Shown in pieces: positions 7,104-12,395 of a DNA stretch of 12,395 nucleotides (positions within the stretch are counted from its first letter, which is position 1; every line of letters begins with the position of its first letter). The stretch covers positions 71,501 to 83,895 of the forward strand of contig JBBHKE010001938.1 in NCBI GenBank assembly GCA_037447655.1. The letters run 5' to 3'. The DNA is from Zygnema cylindricum. Taxonomy: Eukaryota; Streptophyta; Zygnematophyceae; Zygnematales; Zygnemataceae. The position numbers and the translations under genes were made by a program. The notes below the pieces were generated by a model. That model was not told the origin of the DNA. It saw nothing but the letters and a program-made list of their open reading frames with translations, and searched no databases.

Positions 7104-7162
7104 TCAAAGGGTCGAATGTGAAAACTTTGAGAACTAAAACTTTGGGTAAAATCGTTTCGAGC
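7104..7162 (-). CDS. Likely 3' exon of an unidentified minus-strand gene
   Basis: On the minus strand an acceptor tattatctttcag is followed by a phase-1 frame that completes the split codon of the exon at 7416-7581: GSKRFYPKF, then TAG at 7134-7136. If UAR is Gln it continues QFSKFSHSTL and ends at TGA 7104-7106. Either end gives a short basic, aromatic C-terminus. An alternative is that the intron is retained: the upstream frame runs on from 7581 to TGA 6991 with four TAG and one TAA, and would add a hydrophobic segment (TSILVGILVIILALRMGFLL, about 7172-7230). Confidence 0.35.
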
Positions 7163-7415
7163 CTGAAAGATAATAAAAATCCCATTCTGAGAGCCAAAAT
7201 TATGACAAGAATACCTACAAGAATAGAAGTTCTGAAAACTATTCCCTAATATGTACTCTCGCTCTACCATCTCCTCCCTCTCTACCGACTGGTTAGTTGC
7301 CATGTGTCCAAACCACGAACCCAAGTCGAATAAGACGAAGCACACATATGAGACGAATTTTGCTGTCGACTCATTGGCTCCTCAATTTGCTTGAAAGACG
7401 GATTTCGGTCCTTAC

Positions 7416-7581
7416 CGGCTTCACTATTGATCAAGGAATGTTGACTTGTTGAGCTTCCGGGAAGCGTCTGAGGCAGCTTTTTCTCTGGTTCCACTAATTT
7501 AGGGTTTTCGGAAATTGCGGAGGTGGTGCCAGCTACCTCGGAAAGATATTCCCCTCGAATGTCGGCTGAGGGACGAACTTG
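7416..7581 (-). CDS. Exon of an unidentified minus-strand gene
   Basis: This 166 nt exon lies on the minus strand between a T-rich acceptor (18-T run, then ggtttttggag) and a consensus G|GTAAGG donor, phase 0 in and 1 out. It reads QVRPSADIRGEYLSEVAG, TTSAISENPKLVEPEKKL and PQTLPGSSTSQHSLINSEA. Composition is balanced and hydrophilic, rich in Ser, Pro and Glu, typical of a disordered linker, and unlike the surrounding F/L/K-rich noise. The family is not recognised. The gene converges on GOS1 from the other strand. An upstream exon may be the segment near 8130-8205, but the phases of its possible donors (phase 1) do not fit this exon's phase 0. Confidence 0.5.
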
Positions 7582-7589
7582 CTCCAAAA

Positions 7590-8112
7590 ACCAAAAAAAA
7601 AAAAAAAAAACTTAGTTACAATTAAAAAAATGGAAAAAGAAGAAAAAAACAAAACCAAAAATAATCGTTAAAAACGATAAAGAACAACAACATCAAAAGG
7701 AGAAAAAAAAAAACACCAAAATCATAAAAACCATAAAAAAACATCAAAATCATCAAAATCATAAAAAAATAATCAGAATCATGAAAAAATTAAACACTCT
7801 TCACCAACCAAACCCTTTTTTATCCCATCAAGTATACCATTTCTTCACTCCCTTTTTACCCGTTTCCGAAACCCTGCACCCGAAATCAGCCACACTTTAA
7901 AATACCCAAAACCCCATAAACCAAACCCCAAAAACACCCTTTCCCAAAACCCAGAATTTTACCCTAAAATTACCCTAAACTTACCCCAAAAATACCTCTA
8001 GCAAATCACCTAACATAAGGAAGGACAGAAAACCAGCAAAAGAATACATATATTATCCATAAAAAAAAAATGGCGAAACAAATATATAAATATAAAAAAA
8101 AGGAAAAAAAGC
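7590..8112 (-). other. T-rich intron-like DNA (minus strand)
   Basis: On the minus strand this stretch is dominated by T-runs and TTTTGGTTTT-type words, like the proven plus-strand introns. I see no exon in it. It is best read as intron of the minus-strand gene. Confidence 0.5.
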
Positions 8113-8129
8113 TCAACCCTTTGTGACGT

Positions 8130-8205
8130 CACGCCACAGGTTACTCTGATTTGCCTGAGAGAGGCCTATAATGGCTCCGGCACTCCCGTGGATCCCATAT
8201 ACCGC
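8130..8205 (-). CDS. Possible exon built on a repeat cassette
   Basis: On the minus strand a 3' splice-site-like ctgttttccag precedes GCGGTATATGGGATCC. One frame reads AVYGIHGSAGAIIGLSQ then ANQSNLWRDVTKG and ends at TGA near 8113. Possible donors are AGA|GTAACC and GC|GTGACG, both phase 1, which do not fit the phase-0 exon at 7416-7581. GC content is higher than in the surroundings. The start is one of five related cassettes upstream, so it may be a repeat-derived exon or just the least degraded repeat. The product is unrecognised. Confidence 0.25.
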
Positions 8206-8925
8206 CTGGAAAACAGCAATATTTACGATTATCATAAAAAAAAAATGTAAATTATGAAAGAAATTGTGAAAATATGGAGGAAACATGTGACAATACGTGA
8301 GTATAGCGGTCAACATATTGTCAACGTAAAAAAAAAAGAGGAAATGGCTCCCCTATATACTGCCTGAAAATCCATGAATATTTTACAAATATGATAAAGA
8401 ATTTGTGAAAATTTCTAAGAATATGGAAGAATAAGGAAAGATTATATGAGAATAGTGAGAATATTGGTCAGAATATGGTCAACAAATGTTGGGAAAAGGT
8501 CAGAAAGTGAGGGAATATGTAAAAACATGGGAAAATATGGCCTCCTGTATACCATATAATGCCTGAAATTTCACAAATATTGTAAGAGTATGATAAAGAA
8601 TATGTGAAAATATGGAAGAATATGGTCAGAATATGGTCAGAATATGGTCAGAAAAAAAGGGAAAATGTAAAGATATGTGAGGATATGGTCAGAATAGGGG
8701 TCAGAAAATAACGGAAAATGTTTAAAAGTCGGAGAAAATGGCGCCTTTGGATGCAATATGCTGCCAAAAATCGATAAAAAAATTGTAAAAAAATGAAAGA
8801 ATATGATCAAGATATGGAGTATCCCGTGAATATGTGAGAATATGGTCAGAAAATATAAGAATATGTAAATATATGAGAGAATATGTTGCCTGGATGCAAT
8901 ATACTGCCTGAAATTTGACGAAATG
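8165..8925 (-). repeat. Five-copy array of a splice-acceptor-like cassette
   Basis: Five related blocks have, on the minus strand, the form TTTCAG-GCAGTATAT-(GG/TGC)ATCCA, then GCC. They start at 8205, 8363, 8562, 8764 and 8907, with spacings of 158, 199, 202 and 143 bp. Between them lies purine-rich DNA made of GAATATGGTCA-like words (plus strand). In four of the five the CAG|G core is kept; in the 8764 copy the first AG has become TG. Only the copy at 8205 is followed by a longer coding-like stretch. Confidence 0.7.
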
Positions 8926-8984
8926 TGAGATTACGGAAGAGTATATGAGAATATAAGAAAATATGAAAGAATATTGGAGAATAT

Positions 8985-9275
8985 GAGGGAGAGGGAGGAT
9001 GTCCATTTAGGGAGAGGGGGGGGGAAGAGGGAAAATAGAGGGCAGATTTAGGGGAGAGGGAGAGGGAGAGGGAGAGGGAGCGGGAGAGGGAGAGGGAGGG
9101 GAGGGAGAGGGAGAGGAAAAGTGCCGATTTCGGGAAGAGGGAGAGGGAGGATGTCAATTTTGGGAGAAGAATAGGGGAAAATAGAGGGCAGATTTAGGGG
9201 AGAGGGAGAGGGAGAGGGAGAAGGAAAGAGAAAGGGAGAGGGAGTGGGAGTGCGAGAGGGAGGGAGAGAGTGAGA
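8985..9275. repeat. GA-rich microsatellite with an internal ~146-bp duplication
   Basis: The stretch is almost all purine on the plus strand (GAGAGG repeats). Two copies of a block that begins GGGAGGATGTC, passes through GAAAATAGAGGGCAG (9031 and 9177) and goes on as ATTTAGGGGAGAG lie about 146-151 bp apart. On the minus strand it is a long pyrimidine tract, as expected in an intron of the minus gene. Pro/Ser/Leu-rich frames here are artefacts. Confidence 0.85.
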
Positions 9276-9295
9276 AGTAAAAGTATGGTTCAAAT

Positions 9296-9532
9296 ATGAC
9301 TATGCAGGTTGCTTGTTTTTGTCGCCACTTTTTTTTTCGGGTGAGGTTTGTTTGTGTTTTTTTTTTTTTTTACGCGTCCCTTTTCGTTTGGGGGTCTCGA
9401 TCGGTCATCTTGGAAAAATTACATGTCGTTGTACGGGTCAAAAACGATGGCTTGGTACGGACGGATTCGAGTCATTCGGTACTTAGTCGTACGGCAACAT
9501 GAATGACATCGCGACGCTTTAGTTGACGTGAG
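9296..9532 (+). other. CpG-richer region, no supported gene
   Basis: Here the base composition changes from the intron-like style to DNA with many CG dinucleotides and GTACGG/TACGGG words. A plus-strand frame (9296-9502) ends at TGA and includes a run of Phe from a T-tract. I cannot support it as coding. The segment may be intergenic or a promoter region. Confidence 0.3.
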
Positions 9533-9850
9533 ATGACGTCAAGGACGATTCACGTCCAAACAAAACAAAAGGACATTCACTTCATCATCTCATTCATCAT
9601 TCATTCCCTGTGTGAATACAGCAAGAGAATCTTGCCAATACTCTCCGAAGGTCTTGGAGGTAATTCTGACCGTCGGATGTTCATCTGTGAGGCGTTCGCT
9701 TCAATTTTCTTTTTAGTGTAGGAGGTGGGTTGGCAGATACAGAAAAAAATTTATCGTGACACGCTGGACAAATAAGCGACGTGTCACGATGAAAACCAAC
9801 GAAAATTGACGAAATTTGCAAATTGTATGTACTTTTCAAAATGCAATTGA
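9533..9850 (+). CDS. Possible small UAR-containing ORF
   Basis: From ATG 9533 the frame reads MTSRTIHVQTKQKDIHF, LCEYSKRILPILSEGLGG, SDRRMFICEAFASIFFLV, then TAG (9719), EVGWQIQKKIYRDTLDK, TAA (9773), ATCHDENQRKLTKF, and ends at TGA 9848-9850. With UAR as Gln it is a 105-residue protein; in the standard code it stops at 62 residues. An alternative is a plus-strand exon ending at the donor-like GGAG|GTAATT near 9660. No family is recognised. A palindromic TGACGTCA overlaps the start, and a perfect 11-bp inverted repeat lies inside the distal part, which speaks for noncoding function or chance. Confidence 0.25.
9753..9790. repeat. Perfect 11-bp inverted repeat (hairpin)
   Basis: ATCGTGACACG (9753-9763) and its exact complement CGTGTCACGAT (9780-9790) flank a 16-nt loop. 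In RNA it would form an 11-bp stem with four or five G-C pairs. There is no T-run after it, so it is not a bacterial-type terminator. Confidence 0.8.
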
Positions 9851-10062
9851 AAATTAAAAAAGTAATCTTGAAACGGTCCTTCGTCGCGCAATTTCTTTTG
9901 TCACACTATTTTTGGCAAAGGATTTTCGTCATATTCGAAAATAGGAACCCTAAAAAATGAGCTGGCAAAATTTTTTTGAGGATTTTTTGACTGGCGTTTC
10001 CAGAAAGTACAAAACTTCTGTCGCATTGTGACTTGATACGCAACTACATTGTACGCAAGTGA

Positions 10063-10557
10063 AGATTTGAAGTGAAATTTGTCGGTGTGAAGATTTTTAA
10101 AAGATTTTAAATATCCGGTCAAAATCCACGTGGTGCCACTCAATGTATAACACGTGGTTTACAGACTCTTCGTGATGGAACATCGACTCAATTAACTCGG
10201 CCCGTAGAGTTGGCCGTACAATTACAGAAACGACTGATGGAACTTGACCCTAATTGGGAATTTGATTTTTTTTAAAGAAATCGTTTACTCTAATTAGAAA
10301 TTAGGGTTTTTTCTTAAATAGTATGGATAATTCTATTTGATAATTTGAGAAAAAAAAGCGAGACCGAATTAGCGTTCATTACGCTAATTACGATTGGCGG
10401 TGTACTGTAACTTTTAAGTTTTAACCCACCAAAAGTTCATTAAAAGTCAACTTAAAATATTGCCACGAATCCTCCAAAATCTTCCAAAGTCAAAGTCAAT
10501 CATTGCGATATTTTTCAATCGACATATTTTGGTGGATATTATATCGACAAACCATGA
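10063..10557 (+). CDS. Coding-like ORF with seven in-frame TAA, unrecognised
   Basis: The frame opens after TGA 10060-10062 and next meets TGA at 10555-10557, 164 codons later, with TAA at 10108, 10273, 10291, 10315, 10408, 10441 and 10453. The part 10111-10272 has no stop of any kind and reads like a true protein: ISGQNPRGATQCITRGLQ, TLRDGTSTQLTRPVELAVQ, LQKRLMELDPNWEFDFF. Beyond the first TAAs the text stays plausible (ETELAFITLITIGG, FNPPKVH, KVKVNHCDIFQ). In the standard code it could be a last exon from the acceptor-like tttacag (10165) to TAA 10273. Helical, Leu- and Gln-rich; I do not recognise the family. Two G-boxes (CACGTG at 10127 and 10151) fall inside. Confidence 0.45.
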
Positions 10558-11791
10558 CGATTATTTTTCTTCGATATATCGGTTAGATAATTTAAATATC
10601 GGTAATTAACGAAAGTAAATATCGAGCATCGATAAGAGGTTACCGATATACAACCCTAAAAAGCAAAAACCCTAAAAAGAATAGTTATTGAACAGAATCC
10701 GAGTATTAAAAAAAGAAAAGGTTGGACGCTACATACGGTATAGGAATTCGGGTTAGTTCGACGAATTTGTCGAATTTATTCGCCAACGACCGTTTTTCAC
10801 CGTTTTAATTAGATACTTAGTCGAAGAAAAAGACGGCGAAAGAAAAAAGAAGGAAGAGATAAAAGACAGGAAAGTAGATTTTTGCAAAAATAAACCAAAA
10901 AAATAGAAGGTAGGGGAAAAAAAAAATATATATATATATATATAAAAAAATGCGGTCAAGTTTCTAATGTATACCGTACACAGTAAAAATTTGAAAAAAA
11001 AAAAAATAAAAAAAAAAAAAAATCCTAACTTGAAACATTTGAATATCGCCAAAAAAAGTGGCAGCTAGTAAATAAAAAGGAACTTCTTATATTAAAAAAA
11101 AAAAAAAAACTTGAAATACTTTATTAAATTAAAATTATAAACCTCAGCGCAAATGACGTCACATGAAATTCTACACAATGCAGAAAAATTTAAATAATAT
11201 TTAAGAAATAATAATAAAGAAAATAATAATTTAAATAAATAATAATAAAGAAAAAAAAATTACAGTTAAAAACACTAAAAAACCTAAACCTCCCCCCCCC
11301 CTAAAAAACTTACAAAACCCAATCAAAACTCTTAAAAAAACTGAAAAACTAAAAAACTGAAAAAGTTCTTTTGAAAAGTTTACAAGTTTAAAATATCCTC
11401 CAAAGACCCCTTCGGAAAAAAAAAAAAAAAACCTTAAGAAAAAATCCCCTCGGAAAAAACTTTAAAAGTAAAAAACCTTTCAAAAAAACCTCTTGCAAAG
11501 ATAAAATTCCTTTCAAAAAAGTTTTAGACAAACCCTAAAAAAAGTGCAAAAATTTCAAAATCACAGCTTAAAAATCTCCGACCAAACTAAAAGAAAAATC
11601 TAAAAAAAAACCCTAAAAAAAACCTTAAAAAGAAAACCTAAAGGAGAAACTAAAGGAAGAAAACCTAGAAGAAAAACTAAAGAAACAAGACAATTTTTGT
11701 TTATTTATTTTTCTTTCTGAAGAATTAAAGAAAAAATGATTTTCCAGTCTTCTTTTTGATAAAAAGTTTTTGAAGTTTTTCTTTTTTTTAG
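10558..11791. other. A-rich noncoding DNA with simple repeats
   Basis: No supported gene. It holds ATATCG/ATCGAT-rich DNA to about 10650 with an inverted repeat (ATATCGGTAA 10596-10605, TTACCGATAT 10640-10649), two ACCCTAAAAAG words near 10654-10680, a (TA)n run at 10927-10944, many A-runs, and a TGACGTCA at 11154. From 10800 the plus strand is strongly A over T, the reverse of the plus-strand introns. This suggests that transcription of 10800-11650, if any, is from the minus strand. Confidence 0.45.
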
Positions 11792-11910
11792 ATAAGAGGA
11801 GTTTTTTGTCGGTGGAGGTTATGGCGGTGGAAGTGCCACGTGGCAGTTTGGCCATCCATGGACCAATGGCCACCTTCAGAATGCTGCTCAGGGGGGGTCC
11901 GGAAGTAATG
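11792..11910 (+). CDS. Gly-rich exon of an unidentified plus-strand gene
   Basis: The segment lies between a good acceptor (tttctttttttttag) and AATG|GTAGGG. One frame reads EEFFVGGGYGGGSATWQFG then HPWTNGHLQNAAQGGSGSN, with a TAA as its first full codon (11793-11795) that must be Gln for the exon to start at this acceptor. A second frame without stops reads SVEVMAVEVPRGSLAIHGP then MATFRMLLRGGPEVM and is also possible. The first has the repetitive Gly/Ser/Asn/Gln pattern of low-complexity protein segments. A 12-bp palindrome TGCCACGTGGCA (11834-11845) lies within. No family is recognised; upstream and downstream exons are outside view. Confidence 0.45.
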
Positions 11911-12395
11911 GTAGGGATTTTTCTTTCTCTCTCTCTCACTCTCTCTCGCCCTCTCTCTCACCCTCTCTCACTCGCCCTCTCTCTCGCTCTCTCTCTCTCT
12001 CTCCCTGTCCGTCCCTTCGTCTCTCTCTGTCTCTCTCTGTCTCTCTCCCCTCGTCTCTCATTCTCCTCGTTGGTTTCCTCCCTCTCAATTTTTATCAGTT
12101 GTTCTCTCGTTTTTTTTCTCTCTCTCTCTTTCCCTCTCTCTCTTTCCCTCTCTTTTTTCACTCTTATTACTTGTTTCCCTATGTCGCTCTTTTTTCCCTG
12201 TTTCCTTCTGTCGCTTTGTCTCTGATTTTCTCTTTCTTCTTTTTCTTGTATCCTTGCTTTGCGTCATCTCTCTCTCCCCCTCCCTCCCTCTACCCCTCCC
12301 TCCGTCTCTCCCTCCCTTTTCTCTCTCCTCTCTCCCCCATTCGCTCTACCTCTCTCTCTCCCCCTTCTCTCCTCTCCACCCGTGTCTCTCCTTCC
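11911..12395 (+). repeat. CT-rich microsatellite intron, truncated by window end
   Basis: After the GTAGGG donor the plus strand is nearly all pyrimidine: CTCT, CCCTC and T-runs with scattered TCGCT and GTCC. It matches the CT-rich intron end at 1099-1222. The Arg/Glu-rich minus-strand and Ser/Leu-rich plus-strand frames are artefacts. No acceptor-exon transition is seen before the end. Confidence 0.8.

Noticed and set aside
8846-9293. Minus-strand Pro/Ser/Leu-rich frames of up to 103 codons
   Set aside because: They come from the GA-rich microsatellite; open in all phases because the strand is nearly pure pyrimidine.
9901-10260. Minus-strand frame (ILTGYLKSFKNLHTDKFHFK and upstream QLYGQLYGPS)
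   Set aside because: It is antisense to the more protein-like plus-strand frame 10063-10557 and lacks splice signals; kept only as a possibility.
11770-12267. Plus-strand 151-codon frame and minus-strand Arg/Glu-rich frames
   Set aside because: Beyond the 119 nt exon they are CT-repeat translation; the first part is only one of two possible frames of that exon.
1-12395. tRNA, rRNA, transposase, reverse transcriptase or viral genes
   Set aside because: I looked for cloverleaf-like segments, YxDD and integrase motifs, and terminal repeats, and saw none that I can support.

Overview
This window looks like nuclear DNA from an intron-rich, AT-rich eukaryote. Spliceosomal introns are visible, with donors of the form GTAAGT, GTGAGT or GTGAGG and acceptors that are long pyrimidine tracts ending in CAG or TAG. 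Introns are T-rich on the coding strand and filled with microsatellites and minisatellites. There are no operons, Shine-Dalgarno sites, RNA genes or mobile elements that I can recognise. The best recognised gene encodes a Golgi Qb-SNARE of the GOS1/GOSR1 family with plant-like wording (INSLREHAELLSSVR, GYVD). One exon-sized piece reads as a myosin motor domain.

The main result concerns the genetic code. In the GOS1 exon at 2907-3146 an in-frame TAG falls where, as I recall the plant family, a glutamine stands (ELEL-[TAG]-SLLSRL against EMEIQSLLEKL). The myosin exon and several other coding-like stretches are also interrupted only by TAA or TAG, and all end at TGA. I infer that UAA and UAG are read as glutamine here and that UGA is the stop. 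Together with plant-like proteins this would fit the ulvophycean green algal lineages known to use that code. It is an inference from one window. Pseudogenes are the main alternative.

Layout. 1-1025: part of an unidentified minus-strand gene (exons 849-1025 and 196-292). 1223-1365: isolated myosin motor exon on the plus strand. 1366-2906: repeats, a long UAR-containing ORF and a duplicated copy of the GOS1 exon start. 2907-about 6589: GOS1, with a 1.76 kb intron made almost wholly of a degenerate minisatellite, a clear middle part and a less certain 3' end; an orphan membrane-segment exon (5777-5967) sits in its 3' part. 7104-7581: two exons of an unidentified minus-strand gene that converges on GOS1. 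7590-9290: its likely upstream intron, with A-rich DNA, five copies of a cassette carrying a minus-strand 3' splice-site-like core, and a GA-rich microsatellite. 9296-10557: CpG-richer DNA with two plus-strand UAR-containing ORFs, the second convincingly protein-like. 10558-11791: A-rich noncoding DNA. 11792-11910: a Gly-rich plus-strand exon, then a CT-rich intron running off the window.

How the parts work together: GOS1 would act in intra-Golgi vesicle fusion. No functional link to the other, mostly unidentified, genes can be drawn from the sequence.
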